Source: Clostridia bacterium (lineage in GTDB: Bacteria > Bacillota > Clostridia > UBA1212 > UBA1255). Taken from it: a DNA stretch of 38,277 nucleotides. How positions within the stretch are numbered: position 1 is the stretch's first letter; each line of letters begins with the position of its first letter. The stretch covers positions 1-38,277 of the forward strand of contig JAGBGO010000051.1 of the NCBI GenBank assembly GCA_017935905.1, written 5' to 3'. Below are positions 7,842 through 15,562 of this stretch, piece after piece. Made by a program: the position numbers and the translations under genes. The notes under the pieces were generated by a model that saw only the letters and a list, made by a program, of their open reading frames with translations, had not been told where the DNA came from and did no database searches.

Positions 7842-9035
7842 TTATCCCACAATCGCCATAGGCACCGTGTAATCTCTCCCTGCTTTCATCACCTGTTCAC
7901 CTGTAAAAGCAAGTCCGTGTAGATCTTGTGCCCGCACGTCAATCTCCAGTATTTTCTTAGCAGCGGAATCCGCCGGCAAGGAATCCCGGTACTGCGCCAC
8001 CGATTTCACAATGGGCACCGAGGACCTGCGTTCCAATTCACCGATCAACCCGTGACTGTCACGGCGAAAGCCCAACAATCGTCCGTAAGGCACCGGTTCT
8101 GTACACAAAGGCACCCGGATATCCAGTAAAATATGCAGTAAAAATCTGGAAATACGCGTAGTCATATAATATTTAGACGTGCAGGCGGAAATCAATTCAG
8201 ATACGGTGCATACATTACACGCGTGGTTGTAAACAAGGCTCCCTAAACCGCCGCCTGCAAATGGCATTTGGTCCAAAGCATCTTTCCCCAGACTTCGAAT
8301 GCGGGTTAGTATGGGCAAATCGTAGGTTTCCATGGATGCGGTTCCGTTTCTTTGAACCCAATCCTGTAAAATGGCGTAAGCGTCTTCCGGAATATAGGCT
8401 TGAACCGTATCACCCGTTTTATCTTTGCATAATTCTCTGCGAATTTGCATAGCGCTGGCAAACCCTTGGTCTTTAGCTGTGCTATCGTGTCCGATGTGCA
8501 GTCTTGGAACGGCCACAGGTTCCAGGGTGGCCCCCAATTCCCCCATCGTAGCCATATATTCGATTCCCAACAAATCGTTGGGTAAAATGCGTTCTAAATC
8601 TTTCTCATAAGCCCGCGTGGCAGCCTGAGGATAGGATAGTCCTTCGTTTAAATACTTTCTTAGTTTTTGGGTGTACGCATCCATTTTACGGGCGTCCACG
8701 TACCTTTGAAGCACGTCCATCTCAGACTCGCTGCCAAAAGACAGCACGTCAGCCCCCAACGCTTGTGCAAGGCCTACACCGCCTCTTGCAAAGTATTGGG
8801 CGGAAGATATGGCATACACGCAAGGAAGTTCAAAAACGGCATCTAAACCGCAGGAAAGAGCCATCTGCGTTCGGACCCATTTGTCCAAAGCAGCCGGCTC
8901 TCCTCGTTGTACAAAACTTCCGCTCATAATGCCTATGACGTAGTCACAACCGGTTCGTCTTCTCGTTTCAGCAAGATGATAGGCGTGACCTTTATGAAAA
9001 GGATTATATTCACATATTACAGCGGCAATCTTCAT
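7842..9035 (-). CDS. tmcAL: tRNA(Met) cytidine acetate ligase TmcAL
   Basis: TmcAL makes N4-acetylcytidine at the wobble position of elongator tRNA-Met, using acetate and ATP. The N-terminus CEYNPFHKGHAYHL (about 8-21) carries the nucleotidyltransferase HxGH motif, and GSFVQRGEPAALDKW (about 39-53) is a strong family block (formerly YlbM, DUF795). At 397 residues it is full length. It lies three bases downstream of the ribonuclease J gene and is clearly in the same operon. The window gives no functional link to the neighbours. Confidence 0.95.
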   Translation of the reverse strand: MKIAAVICEYNPFHKGHAYHLAETRRRTGCDYVIGIMSGSFVQRGEPAALDKWVRTQMALSCGLDAVFELPCVYAISSAQYFARGGVGLAQALGADVLSFGSESEMDVLQRYVDARKMDAYTQKLRKYLNEGLSYPQAATRAYEKDLERILPNDLLGIEYMATMGELGATLEPVAVPRLHIGHDSTAKDQGFASAMQIRRELCKDKTGDTVQAYIPEDAYAILQDWVQRNGTASMETYDLPILTRIRSLGKDALDQMPFAGGGLGSLVYNHACNVCTVSELISACTSKYYMTTRISRFLLHILLDIRVPLCTEPVPYGRLLGFRRDSHGLIGELERRSSVPIVKSVAQYRDSLPADSAAKKILEIDVRAQDLHGLAFTGEQVMKAGRDYTVPMAIVG

Positions 9036-9038
9036 TTC

Positions 9039-10754
9039 TTACTCTATATCCGTAATTGTTTTCGAAAAGCCTTCCGGATCAACCTCCATAATAATGGGCA
9101 GAATCATAGGATTCCGTTTGGTTTGTGCATACACGTAATCGTGCAGGGCGTCACGCACGTTGTTCTTTTTGAGCGTCCAGTCTTTCTTTCTGGAAATAGA
9201 ATCCGCCCGCTCTAAGGCACTCTTGGTAACCTCGCAAATCTTGGAAATCAAATCTTCAGATTCACGCATATAAACGAAACCTCTGGAAATCACGTCGGGA
9301 CCTGCAAGCAAATCGCCGGTTTGCGCATTTACGGACATCACCACTGCAATCAAGCCGTCTTCTGCCAAATGGCGACGGTCTTTCAATACGATGCTGCCTA
9401 CGTCACCGATGCCTAATCCGTCAATGAGAATGTTTCCGGAAGGAACCATTTCGTCACAACGAACGGTCTCCCCTTCAAATTCAAGCACACGGCCGTTCTC
9501 CAAAATAAATACGTTCTCGTCCGGCATACCTACGTTTACCGCAATGTTCTTATGCAATACCAAGTGGTGATATTCACCGTGTACCGGCATAAAATATTTG
9601 GGTTTCACAATGGTTTGCATCAATTTAAGTTCTTCTTCACAAGCGTGACCGGAAACGTGTACGTCCGCCAAAGACTTGTAGATAACGTTGGCGCCTCGCT
9701 TGAACAGTTCATCGATCATCTTGCTGATAGCTTTCTCATTGCCGGGAATGGGGCTTGCAGAAATAATAACCGTGTCGCCGGGTACAATTTCAATCTGACG
9801 GTGCGTCGATACCGCCATACGCGTAAGGGCGGACATAGGCTCGCCCTGGCTTCCCGTCGTAATAATAACCAGTTCTTCCGGAGAGTAGTTATCAATTTCT
9901 TCGATATCCACCAATACGTCTTCCGTATTCTTCATGTATCCCGTTTCAATGGCTACGTCAATCACGTTCACCATGCTCCGACCGCAAATGATACATTTTC
10001 TGCCAAACTTGGCCGCCGTATCAATAATCTGTTGCACACGGTGAATATTGGAAGAGAACGTGGCGACAATAATACGGCCTTTCGTTTTGGAGAAGAGTTC
10101 ATCAAAAGCAGCACCTACAGTCCGCTCTGACATGGTGAAACCTTTACGCTCCGCATTGGTGCTGTCTGCCATCAAAAGCAGCACGCCTTTCTCACCCAAT
10201 TCTGCAAAACGCATCAGGTCAATGGGTTCTCCGTCGATAGGTGTATAATCCACCTTAAAGTCTCCCGTGTGGATTACAATGCCGCACGGGGTAATGATTG
10301 CCAAAGCACAGGCGTCTGCAATACTGTGGTTGGTACGAATGATTTCCACACAGAAATCACCTTTCATCACCATTTCGCCATGGCGCAGCACCTGCAGTTG
10401 CGCACCGCCTAAGATACCGCTTTCCTCTAATTTCTTCTCAACCAGTCCCAACGTAAACTTGGTGCCGTAAATCGGCACGTTGATTTTCTTGAGTAAATAA
10501 GGAAGGGCCCCGATATGGTCCTCATGACCGTGTGTTAAAAACACACCCCGGATTTTGTCTATATTCTCTGTTAAATACGTCATATCCGGAATTACAGAGT
10601 CAATACCCGGCATATCATCATCGGGAAAAGCGATACCGCAATCCACGATAATAATGTCGTTGTCTGTTTCAAACACTGTCAAGTTCTTTCCGATCTCACC
10701 GATACCGCCAAGTGGAATAATACGCAAGCGTTTGTCCTTTTTTTGTACAGCCAT
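9039..10754 (-). CDS. rnj: Ribonuclease J
   Basis: Ribonuclease J is the metallo-beta-lactamase endonuclease and 5'-3' exonuclease of Firmicutes mRNA decay and rRNA maturation. In this 571-residue protein the zinc motif HGHEDH is at 75-80. The IIPLGGIGEIGKN start, the beta-CASP block with SGHA and the MPVHGEYHH segment are all present. The start at 10754 has TGGAGGT nine bases upstream; the longer frame to 10865 has none. Only one RNase J gene is in this window, so J1 and J2 cannot be told apart. Confidence 0.96.
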   Translation of the reverse strand: MAVQKKDKRLRIIPLGGIGEIGKNLTVFETDNDIIIVDCGIAFPDDDMPGIDSVIPDMTYLTENIDKIRGVFLTHGHEDHIGALPYLLKKINVPIYGTKFTLGLVEKKLEESGILGGAQLQVLRHGEMVMKGDFCVEIIRTNHSIADACALAIITPCGIVIHTGDFKVDYTPIDGEPIDLMRFAELGEKGVLLLMADSTNAERKGFTMSERTVGAAFDELFSKTKGRIIVATFSSNIHRVQQIIDTAAKFGRKCIICGRSMVNVIDVAIETGYMKNTEDVLVDIEEIDNYSPEELVIITTGSQGEPMSALTRMAVSTHRQIEIVPGDTVIISASPIPGNEKAISKMIDELFKRGANVIYKSLADVHVSGHACEEELKLMQTIVKPKYFMPVHGEYHHLVLHKNIAVNVGMPDENVFILENGRVLEFEGETVRCDEMVPSGNILIDGLGIGDVGSIVLKDRRHLAEDGLIAVVMSVNAQTGDLLAGPDVISRGFVYMRESEDLISKICEVTKSALERADSISRKKDWTLKKNNVRDALHDYVYAQTKRNPMILPIIMEVDPEGFSKTITDIE

Positions 10755-10845
10755 ATAGAATAAACCTCCAAAAATATAAAGATTTGAGTTCAAGTAAAAC
10801 AATATGTGTCGATCCAAATAAACGGTCTCCCCGTCGACTGCATAT

Positions 10846-10874
10846 AGTATAGCACAAAAAGGCACTTTTGAGAA
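10846..10874 (-). promoter_or_regulatory. Probable promoter of the ribonuclease J operon
   Basis: On the minus strand TTCTCA and TATACT are separated by 17 bases, giving a leader of roughly 85 bases before the ribonuclease J start. The -35 box matches consensus at four of six positions. No other promoter is obvious up to spoIVB, so this one may serve the whole run. Confidence 0.4.
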
Positions 10875-10916
10875 GTATTCCCAGAAAAAAATTTTTGTTC
10901 TTCTTGGAAAAATCTA

Positions 10917-10945
10917 TTGCAAAACCATTTTCACCGTGTTATAAT
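10917..10945 (+). promoter_or_regulatory. Promoter of tRNA-Gln
   Basis: TTGCAA and TATAAT are separated by exactly 17 bases. The tRNA begins 37 bases after the -10 box, which leaves a short 5' leader for RNase P removal. Confidence 0.8.
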
Positions 10946-10981
10946 AGCAAACGTTTTGAAGGAAACTTCAAACAGTTATTT

Positions 10982-11055
10982 TGCGGAATTGTGTAAAGGT
11001 AGCACGAATGACTCTGACTCATTTTGTCTGGGTTCGAATCCTAGTTCCGCAGCCA
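10982..11055 (+). tRNA. tRNA-Gln (anticodon CTG)
   Basis: A complete cloverleaf can be drawn. Acceptor arms TGCGGAA and TTCCGCA pair fully, the anticodon stem AATGA/TCATT encloses loop CTCTGAC with anticodon CTG, and the T arm contains GGTTCGAATCC. The discriminator base is G, as usual for tRNA-Gln, and CCA is encoded. Confidence 0.95.
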
Positions 11056-11090
11056 AATCCCCGAGGATTTATCCTTGGGGATTATTTTTT
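11056..11090 (+). terminator. Terminator of tRNA-Gln
   Basis: AATCCCCGAGGAT pairs with ATCCTTGGGGATT across a two-base loop (one G-T pair) and is followed by ATTTTTT. It starts immediately after the CCA end. Confidence 0.9.
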
Positions 11091-11094
11091 ACCT

Positions 11095-11192
11095 CTTCAC
11101 TTTTCACTCTTCACTAAAAAATCGGGGATTTGGCAAGTAATAGGTAATAGTGAATAGTGAATAAGTTCGGTAGCTTTTCGCTTTGGCGAAAA
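11095..11192. repeat. MITE/REP-like nested inverted repeats
   Basis: CTTCACTTTTCACTCTTCACT (11095-11115) is complemented imperfectly by 11149-11165. Between them, TCGGGGATTTGG (11122-11133) is the exact reverse complement of 11053-11064, which spans the tRNA-Gln CCA end and its terminator arm. A separate hairpin, TTTTCGC-TTTG-GCGAAAA (11175-11192), follows and is succeeded by a T-rich run. Such runs of GTGAA/TTCAC units occur as dispersed noncoding repeats in gut Clostridia, as far as I recall. No coding sequence is seen here. Confidence 0.55.
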
Positions 11193-11274
11193 ACATTTTT
11201 TATTGTATAGGTGGAAAAGTAAAAGGTTCTATATTATAATAGTCTCAACAAATAATTTTCAAAGGAGAAACCAT

Positions 11275-11661
11275 ATGCTAAACAAAATCATTCAAAAGAA
11301 AAATCTGATATTGATTATTTATGCCATTGTTTTGCTTGTCTTTTGGACTTTGGCTTTGATTTTTGGTAACGCAGAAAATAAAGTAATGGTTCTCGTACTT
11401 TCTCTTATTATACCGTTTGTTATATACGGTTTTGTGCGTTTGATGTATAAGATTGTGAGTATCAATGCCTCTTTAAAAGTAATGTGCTTTTTCTATTACT
11501 TTTTCTTAGTAGGGGGATTACTTGGAACTGCTATGATGTTTGTTGAATTCATCACTGGATTTCCAAACGGATTGTCGCCGACTCTTGGTGCTTGTGGAGC
11601 ATTGATTATTGCAACTCTTGACAGTGCAAAGAAAACGATTGAATTTGAAAGCAAAAAGTAA
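11275..11661 (+). CDS. Small four-helix membrane protein, function unknown
   Basis: The protein has 128 residues. Four hydrophobic segments are visible, at about 10-32, 39-60, 70-95 and 100-118. The N-terminus is basic, and the C-terminal tail DSAKKTIEFESKK is charged. I do not recognise a family. ATG 11275 is chosen because AAGGAG lies seven bases upstream; the in-frame extension to 11203 lacks a site. A weak promoter (TGGAAA, 16 bases, TATAAT at 11234-11239) precedes it. A strong terminator follows, so it is monocistronic. The base composition is more AT-rich than the flanking core genes. Confidence 0.75.
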   Translation: MLNKIIQKKNLILIIYAIVLLVFWTLALIFGNAENKVMVLVLSLIIPFVIYGFVRLMYKIVSINASLKVMCFFYYFFLVGGLLGTAMMFVEFITGFPNGLSPTLGACGALIIATLDSAKKTIEFESKK

Positions 11662-11688
11662 TGTCATCTATTTAGGTCGCCAAACACA

Positions 11689-11725
11689 AATCCCCGAGAA
11701 CTTGTTCTCGGGGATTGTTTTGTTT
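11689..11725 (+). terminator. Terminator after the small membrane protein gene
   Basis: AATCCCCGAGAA pairs perfectly with TTCTCGGGGATT around loop CTTG and is followed by GTTTTGTTT. Its 5' arm shares AATCCCCGAG with the tRNA-Gln terminator. Confidence 0.9.
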
Positions 11726-11773
11726 ATCAAACATTTTTACGGTTGCTCCAATCATTCAACTTTGAGTTAATAT

Positions 11774-11843
11774 GGTATTTCCCAACAATACCTGTTCTGA
11801 ATTTTATTTTGTACTATAATATAAACAGAAGCAGACGTCCGCT
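11774..11843 (+). promoter_or_regulatory. Promoter and possible operators of the first XRE regulator gene
   Basis: TATAAT is at 11815-11820, with a poor -35 region near 11792. A perfect inverted repeat, GGTATT-TCCCAAC-AATACC (11774-11792), sits at the -35 side, and a near-palindrome centred on GACGTC (11830-11843) lies in the leader. Either could bind the encoded regulator. Binding is inference. Confidence 0.45.
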
Positions 11844-11870
11844 TACTTTTATCCCAGTGGAGGTATCGTT

Positions 11871-12758
11871 ATGGAAATGAATATTGGAAAAAACATCAAA
11901 CGTTTGCGTATTGCAAAAAATATTACGCAGGAACAGCTTTCGTGTGCAATGAACGTCACCTGTGCTGCTGTAAGTAAATGGGAACGAGGAGAGACATATC
12001 CCGAAATTACGCTTCTTCAACCTTTGGCTTATTTCTTTGGCGTTACGCTGGACGAACTGATGGGCTATAATCAAGAAAAAATCCAAGCCGAAATTGACAA
12101 GGTTGTTGATCTATACAGAAAACATTGGAACAACAATAAAGGCCATGAGATCATCGTAAAAGCCTACAAAGATTATCCCAACGACTATTGGATTATGCAC
12201 TACTATATGTGGCACATCGCCGGAGACTTAGCGGATAACGATCCTGTTGTTTTGATTCAACATAAAGATGAATTTCTTTCTATCTGTGACAAAATACTGG
12301 ATGGTTGCTCCGAGGAAAGCCTTCGACGTAGTGCATGGAATATGCAGGCAAAAATTCTTCACGCGGAAGGAAAAACAAATGAAGCCTTGGAAATTTACCA
12401 ATCCAATTTTCCGGATTGGTTTACAACCAGTGGACAGAAAATCGAACAACTGTTCGGGAAAGGAACTAAAGAATATTATTTTTACGTTCAAAAGAATATG
12501 TTTGAACTTGCAGAATTTGCAGCAGATAAGTTTGGCAGAACCGTATTCTTTGATCCGGCTACCTCAATGGAAGAAAAAGTAAAACGTGCATTACAATACG
12601 GAAGTTTAATGATCTCTGTGTATGAAGAAACAGACGAGGAATTCTTTCTTACGCTTGCAAAGTCCTTCTTAAAAAGAATGGAAAATGACTTTCGCCATCG
12701 TGGCGGAACGGAGGAACAAGTCGCATCAATTATGGATATGAAACTGCGTCTTGGATGA
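11871..12758 (+). CDS. XRE-family transcriptional regulator with long C-terminal helical region
   Basis: A helix-turn-helix of the Cro/CI type fills residues 1-65 (IGKNIKRLRIAKNITQEQLS, then AVSKWERGETYPEITLL and VTLDELMGYN). The remaining 230 residues look alpha-helical and TPR-like, with no recognised enzyme motif. Proteins of this layout are common in Clostridia, with mostly unknown ligands. The start has GGAGG seven bases upstream. A terminator follows, so it is transcribed alone. It is a paralogue of the regulator encoded 320 bases downstream; the two share the WERxExYPxITLL and VTLDELMG blocks. Confidence 0.9.
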   Translation: MEMNIGKNIKRLRIAKNITQEQLSCAMNVTCAAVSKWERGETYPEITLLQPLAYFFGVTLDELMGYNQEKIQAEIDKVVDLYRKHWNNNKGHEIIVKAYKDYPNDYWIMHYYMWHIAGDLADNDPVVLIQHKDEFLSICDKILDGCSEESLRRSAWNMQAKILHAEGKTNEALEIYQSNFPDWFTTSGQKIEQLFGKGTKEYYFYVQKNMFELAEFAADKFGRTVFFDPATSMEEKVKRALQYGSLMISVYEETDEEFFLTLAKSFLKRMENDFRHRGGTEEQVASIMDMKLRLG

Positions 12759-12812
12759 AATTTATTTAATTAGTTTTAACGATTGCAAGGAACTGTATTG
12801 CAAACTAACTTT

Positions 12813-12850
12813 GGCATCCCTTTTTTTAAGGAAATCGGGATGCCTTTTTT
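12813..12850 (+). terminator. Terminator after the first XRE regulator gene
   Basis: GGCATCCC pairs with GGGATGCC around a 16-base loop and is followed by TTTTTT. Confidence 0.85.
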
Positions 12851-13081
12851 ATAAAATGGCATATTTAACACCCTTTTTACCGGAAAACACGTTGCTAAAT
12901 GGATGCCAAATCTGAAAAAAATCCAATTTGGCACCCACGCATATAAATAATCAAGTAAGCACAACTAAACGATGCGATGAATGATTCTCAAATAAGAAGT
13001 TATTGCAGCTTCAAAAGATTGCGTATATGCTATACACAGAAACAGATCTGTGAACTATATTCAAAACTTGAGGTGATTATT
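12851..13081. repeat. Intergenic region with repeated TTTGGCATCC-type arms
   Basis: The gap between the two XRE genes (323 bases with the terminator) has no gene. GGATGCCAAA (12901-12910) is the reverse complement of 12810-12819 in the terminator. It also forms its own hairpin with TTTGGCACCC (12927-12936). These arms could fold in alternative ways. The rest holds the promoter of the second regulator gene. Confidence 0.5.
13003..13052 (+). promoter_or_regulatory. Promoter and palindromes upstream of the second XRE regulator gene
   Basis: TTGCAG and TATGCT (13026-13031) are separated by 17 bases. Immediately downstream lie CACAGA-AACAGA-TCTGTG (13035-13052) and, overlapping it, the perfect palindrome ACAGATCTGT (13042-13051). 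That position would suit repression by the gene product. Confidence 0.5.
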
Positions 13082-14182
13082 ATGAAACTCAATCTATCAG
13101 AAAACTTAAAACGATTAAGAAAGAAACACGAAATTACACAGGAGGAGCTGGCAGGCTTTATCGGTGTATCCTTTCAGGCCGTTTCAAAATGGGAACGAGA
13201 CGAAGGATATCCTGACATTACGCTTTTACCTGTTATTGCAAGTTTCTACAACGTAACGCTGGATGAACTTATGGGGATGAACGAAATTCAAAACCAAGAA
13301 AAACGAGAGCAATTTATACAAACGGCACACGAATTTGCTTCATGCGGAAATCGAAGCGACTGTATTTCCACGTTAAAGGAAGGTTTGCATTATTTCCCAA
13401 ACGATTTCTGTATAATGTTAGATTTGGCAACATATTTAGATGGATTTGGAGAAACAAATGAAGAACGCAAGATGAATCGCAATGAAGCAGTAAAATTATG
13501 TCAACGAATTTTAGACTTTTCCACTGACAATCAAATCAGAAACAAAGCGCAGTCTTGTATGTGTTATGCGCTTTACAGAAACGGAGAAACAGAAAAAGCA
13601 GTTAAAATAGCAGAAGATCTTCCCACCATTTATGCTTCAGCAGAAACAGCGCTCCCGAATTTCTTACGCGGTAAAGAAAGAATTGAATTTTGCCAACAAA
13701 CAATTCAAACATTGCACTGGCTCTTTTGGTGGCTGATTACAAGAATGAATTTCGAAGACTATTATACCGACGCAGAAAAAATCCAACTTTTGCAAAAAGC
13801 AATTGCTTTTTATGAAATCATCTACGAAAAGGAAGATTACCATTTTGGTCATTTGCGAATTGCAGATGCATATGAAGATATCGCCGTATTGTTGTTAAAG
13901 CAAAGAAAAACAGACGAGGCTATTTCAAACCTGGATAAGTGCGTGCAACACTGCATTTCTTTTGATACTTTACCCGATACAGCAAAGCATGAATCACTGC
14001 TTGTAAATACTGTGGAATACAGAAAGCAAAATACAGATAGGGCTACAGAAAACAACTGCTGTCGAAATGTGTTGAATAGTATTCTGCATGATTTGGAAAG
14101 TTCTGACAGCCTTTATCGTCAATGCGAGGAGAAAAATGCATATAAACAAATAATAAAAAAATTAAAGCATTTTGCAAACTAA
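13082..14182 (+). CDS. XRE-family transcriptional regulator with TPR-like C-terminus
   Basis: Residues 1-65 form a Cro/CI-type helix-turn-helix (ENLKRLRKKHEITQEELAGF, then AVSKWERDEGYPDITLL and VTLDELMGMN). The remaining 300 residues are helical, with TPR-like stretches such as the one ending QRKTDEAISNLDKCVQHC. The 366-residue start at 13082 is preceded by GAGGTG eight bases upstream; the frame is open further upstream but has no ribosome site. It is a paralogue of the preceding regulator. No obvious target gene sits downstream, since the next gene is convergent. AT-rich composition sets it apart from the core operons. Confidence 0.9.
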   Translation: MKLNLSENLKRLRKKHEITQEELAGFIGVSFQAVSKWERDEGYPDITLLPVIASFYNVTLDELMGMNEIQNQEKREQFIQTAHEFASCGNRSDCISTLKEGLHYFPNDFCIMLDLATYLDGFGETNEERKMNRNEAVKLCQRILDFSTDNQIRNKAQSCMCYALYRNGETEKAVKIAEDLPTIYASAETALPNFLRGKERIEFCQQTIQTLHWLFWWLITRMNFEDYYTDAEKIQLLQKAIAFYEIIYEKEDYHFGHLRIADAYEDIAVLLLKQRKTDEAISNLDKCVQHCISFDTLPDTAKHESLLVNTVEYRKQNTDRATENNCCRNVLNSILHDLESSDSLYRQCEEKNAYKQIIKKLKHFAN

Positions 14183-14197
14183 CGAATTGAAGAATGT

Positions 14198-14234
14198 AGG
14201 TCGTGAAACAACGAAAACATCCAGTTCACGACCT
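14198..14234. repeat. Inverted repeat between convergent genes
   Basis: AGGTCGTGAA and TTCACGACCT pair perfectly across a 17-base loop. No T-tract follows on either strand, so it is a weak candidate for a bidirectional terminator and may instead be a repeat remnant. Confidence 0.5.
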
Positions 14235-14267
14235 CACACATATCATATTATATCATCAATCCACATT

Positions 14268-15545
14268 TTACCCGCGATCTCTTTCCAATTCCCACTCCAT
14301 ATATCCTTCCGGAAGCAGGATCACCGGTTCTTTGCCAGCAGCGGAATCTTTCACCTTCTCTAAGTAGCCATCTACACACTGATACACTTGCTTGGTACCT
14401 TCCACTTTATAGAAGAAGCCCTCAATATAGCCGTACCGAAGTGCAAGGTAGGCTTCCGTAATCTTCTCATAAACGTAAGGGTCTTCCCCTTCCACGTCTT
14501 GGGCCGCAAAATCAATCGCAGGGCGAATGGGCGTCGTAGCTTCCCAACCGGTTTCTTCCGCGTGGTCATTGTAGCTGGGAATCATAATAACACGAGGATT
14601 GGCTTTAATAGCATCTAACCACATTTGTGTGTAACGCACGCCGTTGTCCCGGGGAAAAGAAATGGTATAGGTACCTTGGTGAGCCTTATTGTAGCCGGGC
14701 TGCACGCCCATAATTTCAGTACCGGGATTTTGCATATCAAACACCCATCCCCAGTTTCCTTGGGTTTTGAATATGGTACGTTTGGACAGATCCCCTTCCC
14801 AATTCTGCCAAGAAACAAAACCGGTGCCGTAGCGCATGGTAAAACGGTCCTTCCCATCATCCATACGTACGTCCACTTTGTCGGCTACATACATGAGCAA
14901 CAAAGGTTTTCCGTCATATTCATAGAATACGTCCGGATAGCGTCTATACATGCTGTAATAACGGTTAAATGCATCTTGCTGGGCTGTTGCATTATTATGG
15001 TCACGAATATCGCCGCCGGTTGCGACAGCAATCTTTGGACTGTATCCGTTTAGGCTATCTGCCACTTTGTAGCACATATATAAATTTGACGTAATATCTG
15101 CCCAATATCCGTTGGTATCATCCAACATCAGAAAATCAATACCGATATACTTCATACGAACCAGCACAGAAGTTAAATAGTCTTTATCTCCGGAGGCATA
15201 ATAGCCATAATCCACAGGTTTCAGCCGGGTCCAATCTTCCCGGGTCCAACGATAGTAGTGTTCTCCCCCTTCTGCGTGCCACCAAAGGGTATACCAGGTG
15301 CCTACTTGAGAGGAATAATAGGTTTCCCCTTTCTTTGAAGGCCATGCGCCGAACTTATCGTAAACCGGCACGTCCGCATAGGGACTGTCTGCCGAAATTA
15401 AATCCGGTTTTTCATTGTCCGCCGGCGGTCTGGGTGTTCTGGGCTTCTCCTCTTTCCCGGGCGTTCCTGTGCCGCAGCCGGTAATCAGACAAAGTGCAAA
15501 AAGCAAAAGTGAAAGAAAACGAAACTTACAATGTGCGCTTCGCAT
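14268..15545 (-). CDS. Lipoprotein resembling GH99/GH71-type glycoside hydrolases
   Basis: The protein has 425 residues with a type II signal peptide (lipobox LITGC, Cys24) and a Pro/Lys-rich linker to about residue 50. The rest resembles a GH99/GH71-like TIM barrel. GIDFLMLDDTNGYW (about 135-148) matches the barrel-strand block that reads GIDFF-I-D in these families. MIPSYNDHAEETGWEATTP (321-339) lines up with the SWNEWxEGxxIEP catalytic block, with Asp327 and Glu330 where GH99 enzymes have two Glu residues. Substrate and activity are unknown. The start at 15545 has AAGGAAG upstream. It lies 17 bases after the glycyl-radical activase gene and is the third gene of that operon, an odd partner for a cytosolic radical enzyme. 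Confidence 0.7.
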   Translation of the reverse strand: MRSAHCKFRFLSLLLFALCLITGCGTGTPGKEEKPRTPRPPADNEKPDLISADSPYADVPVYDKFGAWPSKKGETYYSSQVGTWYTLWWHAEGGEHYYRWTREDWTRLKPVDYGYYASGDKDYLTSVLVRMKYIGIDFLMLDDTNGYWADITSNLYMCYKVADSLNGYSPKIAVATGGDIRDHNNATAQQDAFNRYYSMYRRYPDVFYEYDGKPLLLMYVADKVDVRMDDGKDRFTMRYGTGFVSWQNWEGDLSKRTIFKTQGNWGWVFDMQNPGTEIMGVQPGYNKAHQGTYTISFPRDNGVRYTQMWLDAIKANPRVIMIPSYNDHAEETGWEATTPIRPAIDFAAQDVEGEDPYVYEKITEAYLALRYGYIEGFFYKVEGTKQVYQCVDGYLEKVKDSAAGKEPVILLPEGYMEWELERDRG

Positions 15546-15562
15546 AGCAACAACTTCCTTTC

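Noticed and set aside
9552..10130. Long plus-strand open frame of 192 codons opposite ribonuclease J
   Set aside because: It is a shadow of the highly conserved ribonuclease J gene, with no ribosome site or recognisable product.
10982..14267. Integrated element with direct repeats of the tRNA-Gln 3' end
   Set aside because: I looked for a second copy of the tRNA end at the far side of the segment and found none, and there is no integrase gene.
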